Positions 44,767 to 54,270 of a stretch of DNA of 64,000 nt are shown piece by piece. Position 1 is the stretch's first letter, and each line of letters begins with the position of its first letter. The position numbers were made by a program, and so were the translations under genes. The notes under the pieces were generated by a model. That model was not told where the DNA came from. It ran no database searches and saw nothing but the letters and a program-made list of their open reading frames with translations. Origin of the DNA: Gemmatimonas sp. (lineage in GTDB: Bacteria; Gemmatimonadota; Gemmatimonadetes; Gemmatimonadales; Gemmatimonadaceae). The DNA lies in NCBI GenBank assembly GCA_025361705.1, contig JANYJW010000013.1, positions 1-64,000 on the forward strand, written 5' to 3'.

Positions 44767-46348
44767 GTCGCATCCGGTGTCGTCGCGCCAGCTGGCGTTG
44801 TTCGCTGCCGCCGCTGGCTTCGTGGCGGCGAGCGACCAGCTGCTGTGGAGCCGGGTGATCGCGAGCGCCAACGACAATCGCCCCGAGACGCAGGCACATG
44901 CCCTCGGCGTCTTTCTGCTCGGCCTCGCCATGGGCAGCTTTCTGGCGCGTCCGCTGCAGGCGCGCCTCGCAATGGGGACGTTGCGCCTGGCCGGGCTGCT
45001 CATGGCGGTGTCGGGCGCAGTGTTCTTTGTCGCGATGCCGGTGGGCGCGGCGGCGGTCGCGCGCGACGCGGCAGCCGGCCGGATGGTATTGCTTGCCGGC
45101 GCGGCGCTCACGGCAGTCGCCCTTGGTGCCGTCCTTCCGCTGCTCTGCGCGGTGGCCGCGGCGCTCGCTCCGCCAAGCAACACCGCGTGGGCGCGCATAG
45201 TCCTGGCGCACCTGCTGGGGGCCGCGTCGGCCCCGCTGCTCACCGGGTACGTGCTGCTCGACCTCGAGACGCTCGAGCACGCCGTGCTCGTCATCACGGT
45301 GGCGGCGCTCGCGTTGGCGCAGGCGTGCTGGCTCGTTGCGGCCGAGCGCCCCCGCCGCGCCGGGGTCACGGTGCTCGCACTCGGCGCGCTGCTGGCCCTT
45401 TGCACGCAGGAGAGGCTCTTTGCGCCCTTCCTGACGCGCATTCACTTCGGTCCCGACGCGCGGGACGCCACCTACCAGTATTTGGCGCAGGGGCGCGACG
45501 GCATTGTCGGCGCCATGCGGGACGGCCGCGAGTACGCCGATGGCGTGTACGACGGGGCCTTTTCGCTCGATGCCATCGGCAACGCGGGGCAGATCGGGCG
45601 CGCGTATTTTGTGCCGGCGCTGCGCCACCCGCGGCGCGTGCTGCTGATTGGGCTGGGCACCGGCGCGTGGGCGCGGATCATCGCTGACACGCGCGGGGTC
45701 GATTCGCTCACGATCATCGAGGCGAATCCGGCGACGGTCGATCTGCTGTGGCGCTACCCCGACATCGCGGGCGTGCTCGACGAGCCGCGCGTGCGGTTGC
45801 ACTTCGGCGATGCGCGGCGCTGGCTCGCATCGCACCGCGAACGCCACTTCGATGTGATCGTGATGAACGGCCCGTGGCACTGGCGCGCCGGCGCCACGCA
45901 TTTGTTGTCGGCGGAGTTCCTTGGTGAACTCCGGGCGCACGTCGACCCGGGCGGCGTGGCGTACTTCAACACCACCGGGTCGCTCGATGTGCTGTACACG
46001 GCGGCTGGCGTGTGGCGGCACGTGATTCGTGTCTCGAACTTCGCGGCGGCCAGTGACGCGCCGTTGACGGCCACGCGCGAGGAACGCCGTGCGGCGCTGC
46101 TGACGGTCACCGGCCCCGACAGTGCACCGCGCATTCGCGGGGCGCACGCCGCGGAGGCCCTCGACGCGATCCTCGATGCCGCCAGCGGCGAGCTGGCGCC
46201 GGCTTTGCGTCGCGCGAATGACCTCTGGAACATCACGGATGACAACATGGCCTCCGAGTTCAAGACGAACGGGGCTGGCATCTGGTGGCGCGCGTTGCCC
46301 GCGCGCCTTTGGCGCCCCGACCGCGCGTGGCCGACGATCCTCTTTTGA
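44759..46348 (+). CDS. Membrane protein with C-terminal spermidine-synthase-like methyltransferase fold
   Basis: A 529-residue protein. About 215 N-terminal residues hold six or so helices (ASDQLLWSRVIASANDNR matches the mirrored second half of the fused family). The C-terminal domain (about 250-470) is a Rossmann fold of the spermidine-synthase type: LLIGLGTGAWARI, IIEANPATVDLL, HFGDARRWL. The catalytic Asp expected in the loop after the last motif is replaced (VIVMNGPWHW), so aminopropyltransferase activity is doubtful. GTG start with GGAGG upstream; overlaps the preceding gene by 8 bp and the following gene by 22 bp. Confidence 0.75.
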   Translation: MSESHPVSSRQLALFAAAAGFVAASDQLLWSRVIASANDNRPETQAHALGVFLLGLAMGSFLARPLQARLAMGTLRLAGLLMAVSGAVFFVAMPVGAAAVARDAAAGRMVLLAGAALTAVALGAVLPLLCAVAAALAPPSNTAWARIVLAHLLGAASAPLLTGYVLLDLETLEHAVLVITVAALALAQACWLVAAERPRRAGVTVLALGALLALCTQERLFAPFLTRIHFGPDARDATYQYLAQGRDGIVGAMRDGREYADGVYDGAFSLDAIGNAGQIGRAYFVPALRHPRRVLLIGLGTGAWARIIADTRGVDSLTIIEANPATVDLLWRYPDIAGVLDEPRVRLHFGDARRWLASHRERHFDVIVMNGPWHWRAGATHLLSAEFLGELRAHVDPGGVAYFNTTGSLDVLYTAAGVWRHVIRVSNFAAASDAPLTATREERRAALLTVTGPDSAPRIRGAHAAEALDAILDAASGELAPALRRANDLWNITDDNMASEFKTNGAGIWWRALPARLWRPDRAWPTILF

Positions 46349-48714
46349 CGCCCGGCGAACCGACGCCTGTCGAGCGAACGCCGGCCACGGAGCACCGGTC
46401 GCGCAACACGCGGGTGCATCTTGCGGTGCAGGCGGCATGTGCCGTCTTCGCATTCACGACCATGGTGCAGGCGCAGCTCTTCGTGCGCTTCGTGACACCG
46501 GCGGGCACCGGGGACTGGCCGGTCACCACCTTCCTGCTGGCGCTGCCGTTCCTGCAGTGGCAGACGCTCATCGTCGCGATGCTGGTGGGCGGCGTGGTGT
46601 ATGCCGGTACGCGCCGGCGTTCGTGGGCGGGCGGGGCGTGGTTCACGGTGGTGGCGGTGCTGGTGCTGGTGGCGTTCGACCAGCTGGTGTTCAAGCGCTT
46701 TCACGACCACATGACGCTGTCACAGACGGACGGTGGCATGCTGGACCTCGGGGTCGCCATTCCCCGCCTGCTTGGCTCCGCGGCCAGCGACGCCGACTGG
46801 ATGACGTACGTCAACTTCGGGATGCTCACGCTGGTGCTCGCCCGGTTGTATCGGCTGCTCGTGGCGCGGGCCTACGTGCCGGCGGCGTCGGCGCCGAGGA
46901 TGGCGACGCTGCTCGTGGCGGTGGGGACGTACGCGGCGCTCGCGGTGCCCGTGGTGCGCAACGTCCGTGACCGGTACGAGCTCGACCGCTTTCCGCTGCT
47001 CGGTCTCTTGTGGGCCGAGCCCGACGCGGTGGCGGTACCGCGCGTGCCCATGGCGCGCGGACCCGAACTGTTTCAGCTGCGCGACGAGGACTGGCGGGGC
47101 GATGCCATCGAGGACACGGCGCTGGCGGTGCGCGCGGCGGCGCTCCGCAACGCGCGCCGGCGCAACGTGCTCTTCATCGTGCTCGAGTCGGTGGGGGCGC
47201 ACCAACTCCTTCCCGACGGCCGGCCAGATCCCGCGGTGACCCCCAATCTCGCGCGGCTCGCCGGCGACGCGTTGCTCTTTCCCAACCTCTACGGGGTGTA
47301 TCCGGCCACGACGCGCGCGCACGTGCCCATCCTGACCGGGGGGCGCGCCATCACGTGGGGAAGTGTCGGCGACGAGTTGACGCTGCCGCTGCGGGCGCCG
47401 ACGCTCATCGGTACGCTGCGTGCCGCGGGGTATCGCACCGGGCTCTTTGCCGCGCCCGACCTGCGGTTCGGGTACGTGCGCGAGTTCTATCAGACGATGC
47501 CGTGGGACACGGTCGTGCACTATCAGGACGGCACGCCCACGCTCGACAAGGAGCAGGAGATTCACTCGTGGGGCGTCAACGAGGACGCGGTGCGGCCCTC
47601 GGTGATGCAGTGGATCCGGCGCGCCGACGGCGCCGGGCGCCCGTTTTTCGTGGAGTTCCAGACCATCGCGACGCACCATCCCTATGGCACGTGGGGCGGT
47701 GACGTGGGACCCGACGCGGGTGAAGATGACGCGTCACGATACCGCAATGCGCTGCACTACACCGACGCCGCCATCGGTCGACTGCTGGAGGATCTTCGCG
47801 CGAGCGGCGTGCTCGATCAGACGCTCGTCGTGATCACGGGCGACCACGGCGAGGCGTTCGCGGACCTGCACGAGGACAACTGGGTACACCGCAACCGGCT
47901 GTACGACGAGAACATCCGCAACTTCATGTTCGTCGCCGCACCGGGACTTGGCGGAGGACCCATGGTGTCGCGGCGCCTCGGCCAGCACGGCGACGTGATG
48001 CCCACCCTGCTGTCGTTGCTTGGCGTGGCGCTGCCGGCGGTGCCTGGACAGGACCTCACGTCGCCCGCGTACCGCGCTCGCATCGAGTACTTCCACAAGG
48101 ACGCACGCCCCGCCCAGTTCGGCCTGCGCGACGGCCGGTGGAAGTACATCGCCCAGCTCGATGGGCGGCAGCCCGAGTTGTATGACCTGACGCGCGATCC
48201 CACCGAGCAGCAGAACCTCGCGTCGCACCACCTCGACCGCGTGCGCATGTACCGCGAGCTGGCGGCCAACTGGTACGTGTCGACCAACTACGAGTACTCC
48301 AGGCTGCTCGCCGGCTACGACACGACACGCCGCCGCGTGGTGACCATCGCCAACTATGCGCGCGTCGAGCCGCCGCAGTTGCGCGTCGGACGTTTTGCGC
48401 GAGGCGAGGGCGGCGGCTTCGTCGAGACACCGGTGATGGCGCCCAACGCGCCGGTGTACGTGTGGAACCGGTGGAGCTTCCTTCCCGACGACATCGACGT
48501 GCGCATTCGCGTCGTCTCGCCGCGCCGTGTCGTGCACGAGTATGACTTCCACATCTCGGCCGACTGGGAAGTCAGCTGGTACCATCCCGGGCTCGACGAC
48601 GCCAAGGAGGAGGGGGTGTGGGAGGTCAGCATCTGGGCGCGCGGCGACCGCCTGGCGACCGAACGTTTCGAGGTGCGACGTTCCGAAGTGCCGGCGATGC
48701 GTGATGCCCGGTGA
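46327..48714 (+). CDS. Membrane-anchored alkaline-phosphatase-superfamily (sulfatase/LTA-synthase-like) enzyme
   Basis: About 795 residues from the GTG at 46327. Five or so N-terminal helices (about 35-215) are followed by a sulfatase-type catalytic domain: FIVLESVGAHQLLPDG, PATTRAHVPILTG with the likely nucleophilic Thr, TIATHHPYGTW, and the metal motif GDHGEAF. After about residue 640 comes a β-rich domain of about 130 residues (PVYVWNRWSFLPDDIDV). This arrangement resembles lipoteichoic-acid-synthase-like and phosphoethanolamine-transferase proteins. The substrate, probably a lipid or polysaccharide head group, is unknown. Co-directional and overlapping with the preceding pair. Confidence 0.8.
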   Translation: MADDPLLTPGEPTPVERTPATEHRSRNTRVHLAVQAACAVFAFTTMVQAQLFVRFVTPAGTGDWPVTTFLLALPFLQWQTLIVAMLVGGVVYAGTRRRSWAGGAWFTVVAVLVLVAFDQLVFKRFHDHMTLSQTDGGMLDLGVAIPRLLGSAASDADWMTYVNFGMLTLVLARLYRLLVARAYVPAASAPRMATLLVAVGTYAALAVPVVRNVRDRYELDRFPLLGLLWAEPDAVAVPRVPMARGPELFQLRDEDWRGDAIEDTALAVRAAALRNARRRNVLFIVLESVGAHQLLPDGRPDPAVTPNLARLAGDALLFPNLYGVYPATTRAHVPILTGGRAITWGSVGDELTLPLRAPTLIGTLRAAGYRTGLFAAPDLRFGYVREFYQTMPWDTVVHYQDGTPTLDKEQEIHSWGVNEDAVRPSVMQWIRRADGAGRPFFVEFQTIATHHPYGTWGGDVGPDAGEDDASRYRNALHYTDAAIGRLLEDLRASGVLDQTLVVITGDHGEAFADLHEDNWVHRNRLYDENIRNFMFVAAPGLGGGPMVSRRLGQHGDVMPTLLSLLGVALPAVPGQDLTSPAYRARIEYFHKDARPAQFGLRDGRWKYIAQLDGRQPELYDLTRDPTEQQNLASHHLDRVRMYRELAANWYVSTNYEYSRLLAGYDTTRRRVVTIANYARVEPPQLRVGRFARGEGGGFVETPVMAPNAPVYVWNRWSFLPDDIDVRIRVVSPRRVVHEYDFHISADWEVSWYHPGLDDAKEEGVWEVSIWARGDRLATERFEVRRSEVPAMRDAR

Positions 48715-48801
48715 GGGCCGGTCGTCCATTCGTTGACCGCACCCTGCGGTGGCGGCATGTTTCATGGTTGTGACGTTCCCATTTCCTTCAGCGCCCACTC
48801 A

Positions 48802-49215
48802 GTGACCACCTCCCGGCCGTTCAGGCGAATCCTCGGCACCGCGGCGACACTGGGCGGCGTGCTGATGGCTGCCTGCGCGCCCGAGCGCATTCCGGGGTCG
48901 CCCGTGGCTCAGGGCGATGCGGGCATTGCGTTCCGCGCCGAGCTCGCCACCGCCAACGGGGCCGGCTTGTCGGTTCGCGGACCGACGTCCGGGGCGTCGT
49001 ATGGCGGAGGGTCGTCGAGCTCGGCGCGCGGCAAGGCGCTCCTGCTCGGCATGGCGCCGGATCACCTGCCCGGTGGCAAAGCGTGCGACTGGTTCAACGG
49101 CGTCGAGACGCCGGGCCTGGCCAGCGTGGCGCCGCCCGGCTGGGATGTGACGAAGGGCGTCGGCATGGACGGATGGTTCGAGGCAAACTGCATCGCGCCC
49201 GGCGAGGTGCGGTAA
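48802..49215 (+). CDS. Small lipoprotein of unknown function
   Basis: A 137-residue lipoprotein from the GTG at 48802: positive N-terminus (TTSRPFRRILG), hydrophobic stretch and lipobox LMAAC. The mature part is Gly/Ser-rich (SYGGGSSSSARG) with two cysteines further on (GKACDWFNG and EANCIAPGE). No family recognised. An in-frame start at 48733 exists but would bury the signal peptide. Ends before a long terminator hairpin. Confidence 0.6.
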   Translation: MTTSRPFRRILGTAATLGGVLMAACAPERIPGSPVAQGDAGIAFRAELATANGAGLSVRGPTSGASYGGGSSSSARGKALLLGMAPDHLPGGKACDWFNGVETPGLASVAPPGWDVTKGVGMDGWFEANCIAPGEVR

Positions 49216-49253
49216 GGCATCGCCTTGCGTCAGTCACCGCCATTGAGGCGGAA

Positions 49254-49294
49254 CGACGAGCGCCCTGCCGCGAACAGCGGCAGGGCGCTCGTCG
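49254..49294. terminator. Perfect 18-bp bidirectional terminator hairpin
   Basis: CGACGAGCGCCCTGCCGC and GCGGCAGGGCGCTCGTCG pair without mismatch around GAACA. It sits between two convergent genes, 38 bp after the lipoprotein stop and 20 bp before the S9 peptidase stop. The strongest hairpin in the window. No clear T-run. Confidence 0.85.
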
Positions 49295-49314
49295 CATCAC
49301 CGCACGGGGGCTCG

Positions 49315-51633
49315 TTACGGCGTCATCGTGGGCGGCTTTTCCTTGTTCCACACAAAGCGCCTGAGGAATAAGTCGGTGCGCTCAAAGGTGTCGATCCAGT
49401 TCTTGTGGAGCATCGACTCGTGCACGTCATCAGGGATCACGGTCAGTTCGTAGTAGACGCCGCGCGCGCGCAGCAGCTGCACGAGGCCAACCATCTGGGC
49501 GAAGTCCACATTGCGATCATCGTCGCCTTGCACGAGCAGCACCGGCGACTTCCATCCGTCAATGGCGCCGACCGCCGACGACTTGAATGACAACGCGGCG
49601 GTGTCGAGCGAGCTGCCGTACAGGTGCACGCCGGCGTAATCGACCCCGGCGACAAACAGGTCGCTGTTGCGCGCGAGCGATTGCGAGACCAGCAGGCCAC
49701 CGTAGGAGAGGCCCCAGATGCCGAGGCGCGAGGCGTCGACATCGTCGCGACTGCGCAGGTACATCGCGCCCGCCACCACGTCCTGATACTCGCTGTTGCC
49801 CTGCGCCTGCGCGTTGGGCGCGTTCTGGAACGAGCGGCCGTAGCCGATGCCGCGCCGGTAATTGATGGACATCACGATGTAGCCTTGCGACGCGAGCCAC
49901 TGGTTGTACCCGTACGCCCAGTGGTAGAACTGCATGTAGTGGTAGCCCGGGAGCATCTGCCGCACCGGGCCGCCGTGCACGAAGATCATCGTCGGACGCT
50001 TCTCGCCGGGCTTGAGGTCACGAGGCAGGAAGAGCTGATTGCTCACGGCCTGACCGTCGGCGGCCTTGGTCCAGACGATCTGCGGCTTCACATGGGCATC
50101 GCGCGGGAACGCCTTGCCGAGCACGGGGAAGATGGTCTTCGCCTTGTCGGCGCCGGCGGCGACGATGCCCACCGAGGCGGGCGTGTTCCAGTCGAAGTAG
50201 AGCACGCCGAGCCCCTTGCCCGAGGCGAGGTGCACCGGCGTCACTTCGATGCCCTCGCCGGTGGTGAGCTGCTGCGGTGCGCCGCCGGCTACCGGCACCG
50301 ACCAGATGTGCCGGCGCTCGATGTCCTTGGCGTTGGTGGCATACAACAGCGCCTTACCGTCGCCCGACAGCTCCACGGAACCCGCGCCCTCGATGAGACC
50401 ATCGGTGGTGGTGAGCAGCACCGGCGCCTTGGCTGGTGCCGCGAGGTCAATCGAGAACCAGCGGTCCCATTCGTCATTGGGAACGGTCGCCGGAAAGACG
50501 ACGTGACCCGCCGCGTAACGCATGCCGTTGAGCGTGCCGAATGTCCGGTCGCCGGGCTCGTTGTGCCACACTTCCCGGGCAATGCGCGTCGAGCCGTCGG
50601 CCACCATCAACGACAGCGTGTAGCCGCCGGGGAAGCGCGCCGTGAAGAAGCCCGGGCGCGCCGCGGCCTGCGCATTCACCGGCGCCGCGCCACCGCGACC
50701 GCCACCACCACCACCACCGCCGCCTCCGCCGAACCCGCCGCCGCACGGCGGGCCAAAGCCACCGTTGCGCAGACGCTGCAGCGCCTGGGCCACATTGAAC
50801 GACGCGCCCTGCGGATTGCCGATGCCGCCGCTCCCTTCCTGGTTCTGCGCGCCAAACGGCGTGCCCGGGCGGCGGGTGAAGACAATCTGCCTGGAGTCAC
50901 TCGACCAGACGGGATTGCCGTCGCAGTCGACGCTGGGGTCCACGTACGCCAGCGTGCGGGTCTTCACATCGTAGACGGCGATGAACGCGTGGTTCTCGCG
51001 GTCGCTCACGAAGGCAATCTTGCGGCCGTCGGGTGACCACTGCGGATTGCTCTGGCGTCCCCAGGCCGTGATGAAGGCCTTGGTGCCGCGGTCCATGGCG
51101 CTGCCGGGTTTCACCGGCGTCACCGGCGCGCGATAGATCTGCCCGTCCTTTACGTACAGCACCGCCTTGCCGTCGGGCGACAGCGCGGGGTTGGCGCCCA
51201 CGGCCACCTTCCATGCCGGGCCGCCGTTGGTCTTCACGGCCCAGATGGCGCGTTCGGGGCCTTCGGGGTCGTGCGACGGGTTGGCCACCCAGTCGCGGCC
51301 GTTGGTTGCTGAACCGCGCACGAACACCACCACTGAACCATCGTCCGACAGCGTGACGTTGGTGAGGTCGATGCCATCGTCGCCCACGAAGTGGGTGAGG
51401 TTCACCGGTTTCCACGACGGTGCCGCCGCCGTATACACGTTGCGCATGCCCGCTTCGTAGCTCATCCACGCCACGCGATCGGTCTTCGCGGCCGAGGTGA
51501 GCGAGAGCGGGGACGCGACATTGAAGTACGGCTCAAACTTCGTGCCGGTCTTGAGGTCGGTGCGCTGCGCCGCAAGCGGCGAGACAGCAACGAGGGCGGC
51601 GAGCGCGATCAGCGTGCGGTGCGTGAGCAACAT
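49315..51633 (-). CDS. Secreted S9-family peptidase (prolyl oligopeptidase/DPP-like)
   Basis: A 772-residue peptidase. The signal peptide ends near PLAAQ. A β-propeller (about 40-480: SPDGRKIAFVSDRENH, SGDGKALLYATN) covers the C-terminal α/β-hydrolase domain with catalytic S643 in GLSYGG, Asp in GDDDRN and His in DDVHESML. The propeller has a low-complexity glycine run (about 11 Gly after CGGGF) that is unusual. It cleaves short peptides in the periplasm. Solo gene on the minus strand; only the terminator separates it from the convergent lipoprotein gene. Confidence 0.93.
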   Translation of the reverse strand: MLLTHRTLIALAALVAVSPLAAQRTDLKTGTKFEPYFNVASPLSLTSAAKTDRVAWMSYEAGMRNVYTAAAPSWKPVNLTHFVGDDGIDLTNVTLSDDGSVVVFVRGSATNGRDWVANPSHDPEGPERAIWAVKTNGGPAWKVAVGANPALSPDGKAVLYVKDGQIYRAPVTPVKPGSAMDRGTKAFITAWGRQSNPQWSPDGRKIAFVSDRENHAFIAVYDVKTRTLAYVDPSVDCDGNPVWSSDSRQIVFTRRPGTPFGAQNQEGSGGIGNPQGASFNVAQALQRLRNGGFGPPCGGGFGGGGGGGGGGGRGGAAPVNAQAAARPGFFTARFPGGYTLSLMVADGSTRIAREVWHNEPGDRTFGTLNGMRYAAGHVVFPATVPNDEWDRWFSIDLAAPAKAPVLLTTTDGLIEGAGSVELSGDGKALLYATNAKDIERRHIWSVPVAGGAPQQLTTGEGIEVTPVHLASGKGLGVLYFDWNTPASVGIVAAGADKAKTIFPVLGKAFPRDAHVKPQIVWTKAADGQAVSNQLFLPRDLKPGEKRPTMIFVHGGPVRQMLPGYHYMQFYHWAYGYNQWLASQGYIVMSINYRRGIGYGRSFQNAPNAQAQGNSEYQDVVAGAMYLRSRDDVDASRLGIWGLSYGGLLVSQSLARNSDLFVAGVDYAGVHLYGSSLDTAALSFKSSAVGAIDGWKSPVLLVQGDDDRNVDFAQMVGLVQLLRARGVYYELTVIPDDVHESMLHKNWIDTFERTDLFLRRFVWNKEKPPTMTP

Positions 51634-51755
51634 GCGGCCTCGACGGGGAGACGGGGTACAATGGGCGACGGACGCCCGGTCGCAGAATGTACGAAACCCG
51701 GAGCCGCCGCGTTGGAAGGGCCCCGGGTTTCGCGCCTGCCGATGCGCCGCTGTCG

Positions 51756-52679
51756 CTACCGCGCGCGCTGCAACGCCACGCGCACCGCGCCGCGCGCCGG
51801 CAGTACCGGCTCACCGCGCACCGTCGCGCCGGGCACCGCGCTCTTGAGGCGGTGTTCCACGAGCTTGCGGAGAAACGAACCGCGCTCCATCAGTCCGCCG
51901 GCAAACGCCACGGGAATCGCGGCGCGCTCTTCGTTGAACAGCTGCCGGGCCAGCGCGCGCACATGCGTCACGAGTTCCTCGGCGGCCATCGCCAGCAGCG
52001 AGTTGGCGCGCAGGTCGCCCGTGGCGGCCACCGTGATGACGGTGGTGGCCAGCCGCGCGTACGTCGCCGGCGTGGCCTGCGCGGCCCACGCAATGAGGCC
52101 GTCGCTGTCCTCGAGTTCGAGGGCGGTGAGCACCGCAGCAAGCAGCGCCGTGTCGGGTTCACGCCCGTCGGCCGCCGCGGAGACGACGCTCAACGCCCGG
52201 CGGCCAATCCAGGCGCCACTCCCCTCGTCGCCGATGTTCGGCCCCCAGCCGCCGCACCGGCCGAACGCACCCGTGGGCGAGCGCCCGAAGCACGACGAAC
52301 CCGTGCCGCTGACGAGCAGTATGCCGGCGCCGTCGCCGAACGCATCCTCGAGCGCGATGGTTGCGTCGGGTTCGACGATCACGAGGTCGGCCAGTTCGTG
52401 CCGCACCAGCGCCTCACGCACGGCCTGACGCTCGGGCTCGCGTCCTGCGCCAGCCAAGCCGGCGCACAGCACACGGGGCACCTCACCGGCGCGATCGCCA
52501 CACGCGGCCAGCGCCTCGCGCACGGTCTCGGCAATCACCCCGGCGGCCTGGGCCGCCTGGCCGGGACGCGCGGCGCTTCCGCCGCCCGTCGCCGACCCGA
52601 GTTCGCGCCCCTGCTCGTCGGCCACGATGACCTTGGTCTTCGAGCCGCCGCCGTCCACGCCAACAATGAGAAAGCTCAT
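51756..52679 (-). CDS. Amino-sugar kinase of the BadF/BadG (GlcNAc/MurNAc kinase) family
   Basis: A 307-residue ASKHA-fold kinase. Phosphate-1 loop GVDGGGSKTK (about 6-15), phosphate-2 region VSGTGSSCFG (about 104-113) and the family motif GWGPNIGDEGSGAWIG are in place. Relatives phosphorylate N-acetylglucosamine (human NAGK-like) or both GlcNAc and MurNAc (MurK). The gene is beside a symporter, a NagB-type fusion and NagZ/NamZ genes, supporting an amino-sugar substrate. The ATG at 52679 opens exactly at the kinase fold; the upstream in-frame start adds eight odd residues. Confidence 0.87.
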   Translation of the reverse strand: MSFLIVGVDGGGSKTKVIVADEQGRELGSATGGGSAARPGQAAQAAGVIAETVREALAACGDRAGEVPRVLCAGLAGAGREPERQAVREALVRHELADLVIVEPDATIALEDAFGDGAGILLVSGTGSSCFGRSPTGAFGRCGGWGPNIGDEGSGAWIGRRALSVVSAAADGREPDTALLAAVLTALELEDSDGLIAWAAQATPATYARLATTVITVAATGDLRANSLLAMAAEELVTHVRALARQLFNEERAAIPVAFAGGLMERGSFLRKLVEHRLKSAVPGATVRGEPVLPARGAVRVALQRAR

Positions 52680-52737
52680 GAGGTCCGGAGAATGACCGCG
52701 CAACGCGGCCCGATCAAGAAGGAAGCGGCGCGCCGCG

Positions 52738-54249
52738 TCAGGCGGTGGCCGATGATGGACGGATGTACGAACTGATGGTGCCGGCGCTCACGGTGATCGT
52801 GGTGCCGATCAGCACGTACCACGGCCACGCGACGTTGGCAAAGGGACCCAAGGCCGCGGCCAACGACGGATACGCGGCGGACAACGGCTTGGCGAAGACG
52901 ATGAACGCCATCGTGGCGATGCCGACCGACATGCCGACGATCGCGTCGCGCTGCACCGCGCGCTTGACGAAGATGCCGAGAAAGAAACCGCCAAGCAGTG
53001 CGCCCTGCGTGAACGACGCAATGGAGAGCGCAATCACCACCACCGGCGTCTTGCCCTCGGGAAAGAGCAGCGCGCCAAAGGTCAGCGCCACGCCCCACGC
53101 GAGCGCGAACCAGCGGCCCGCGCGGAAGGTCTCCGCCTCGGTGGCCTTGCCCTTGCGGAGCGGCACGTAGAGGTCGTGCGTCGTCGTCGCGGCCAATGAG
53201 TTGATCGCCCCGGAATGCGTGCTCATGGTGGCCGCAAGAATCGACGCCACCAGCAGGCCTATGAGCCCGTGCGGCATGCGCTCGAAGATGAACGTCGGGA
53301 AGATCTGGTCGGGCGAGGTGAAGACCCGCGCGCCGTAGTACGACCACAACCCGACGCCGACGGTCAGAAAGAGCGTCATCAGGAACAGCACCACGATGCC
53401 GCTGCCGATGATCGCCTTTTGGGCGTCGCGCAGTGAGCGCGCCGAGAGCATGCGCTGCACGATCGTCTGGTCGGCGCCGTGCGACGCCATCGTGAGCACG
53501 GCGCCGCCGATGATGCCGGCAAAGACCGTGTGCGGCCGGTCGAGGCCGGTGTAGAAGTCGAAGATGCGCAGCTTGTCCGCGGCGCGCGCGGCGTCGAGGA
53601 TGTGCGTCCAGCCACCGCCGACGGCCTGCCCCACGAGCACGGCCGCCGCGATGCCGCCGGTGGCGTACACGCCGGCCTGCACCAGCTCGGTCCACACCAC
53701 CGCGCGCATGCCGCCCTTGTACGTGTACAGGATGGTGAGCACGCCCAGCAGCACGATGGCCGCCGGCATCACGAACTCGCGGGGCAGCACCGGGCCGATG
53801 ACGATGGCAATGGGGATGGCCGATGCGAAGACGCGCACCGAGTCGGCCATGCCGCGCGTGGCCATGAACACGATCGACGTGAAGCGCCGCGTGGCAGGCC
53901 CGAACCGCGTGCCGAGCAGTTCGTACGCCGTCACCAGCTCCCCCTCGAAGTAGCGCGGCAGCAGCACGGTGGCCACCACCACGCGCCCGAGGATGTAGCC
54001 CATGCACACCTGCAGGAAACCGAAGTTGCCGATGACGGCCAGCCCCGGTACCGAGATGAACGTCAGCGCGCTCGTCTCAGCCGCCACGATGGAGAACATC
54101 ACCGCCCACCAGGGGATGTTGCGCCCGGCGACAAAGTAGTCCTTGGAGTTCTTCTGGTTCCGTCCCAGCCACACGCCCAACGCGGTGGTGCCGCCGAGAT
54201 ACAGGACAAGGACGACGAAATCGAGGAGGCCGAATCGGCTCGGCGTCAC
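52738..54249 (-). CDS. Sodium:solute symporter (SSS family)
   Basis: A 503-residue transporter with about 13-14 helices. Family features: GGTTALGVWLGRNQKNSKDYFVAGR (read in part) at the N-terminus, AAETSALTFISVPGL, and MSTHSGAINSLAATTTHDLY in the sodium-site region. SSS members carry sugars, sialic acid, vitamins or amino acids; here the neighbours suggest an amino sugar or its derivative, which is inference. Separated from the kinase downstream by 58 bp and from the NagB-LmbE gene by 21 bp on the same strand, so probably one operon. Confidence 0.9.
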   Translation of the reverse strand: MTPSRFGLLDFVVLVLYLGGTTALGVWLGRNQKNSKDYFVAGRNIPWWAVMFSIVAAETSALTFISVPGLAVIGNFGFLQVCMGYILGRVVVATVLLPRYFEGELVTAYELLGTRFGPATRRFTSIVFMATRGMADSVRVFASAIPIAIVIGPVLPREFVMPAAIVLLGVLTILYTYKGGMRAVVWTELVQAGVYATGGIAAAVLVGQAVGGGWTHILDAARAADKLRIFDFYTGLDRPHTVFAGIIGGAVLTMASHGADQTIVQRMLSARSLRDAQKAIIGSGIVVLFLMTLFLTVGVGLWSYYGARVFTSPDQIFPTFIFERMPHGLIGLLVASILAATMSTHSGAINSLAATTTHDLYVPLRKGKATEAETFRAGRWFALAWGVALTFGALLFPEGKTPVVVIALSIASFTQGALLGGFFLGIFVKRAVQRDAIVGMSVGIATMAFIVFAKPLSAAYPSLAAALGPFANVAWPWYVLIGTTITVSAGTISSYIRPSSATA

Positions 54250-54270
54250 GACGCGCCCAGCGCGCGGTGG

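Noticed and set aside
44759-46348. A true spermidine synthase.
   Set aside because: The fold is right but the catalytic-loop aspartate is missing and the protein is membrane-embedded.
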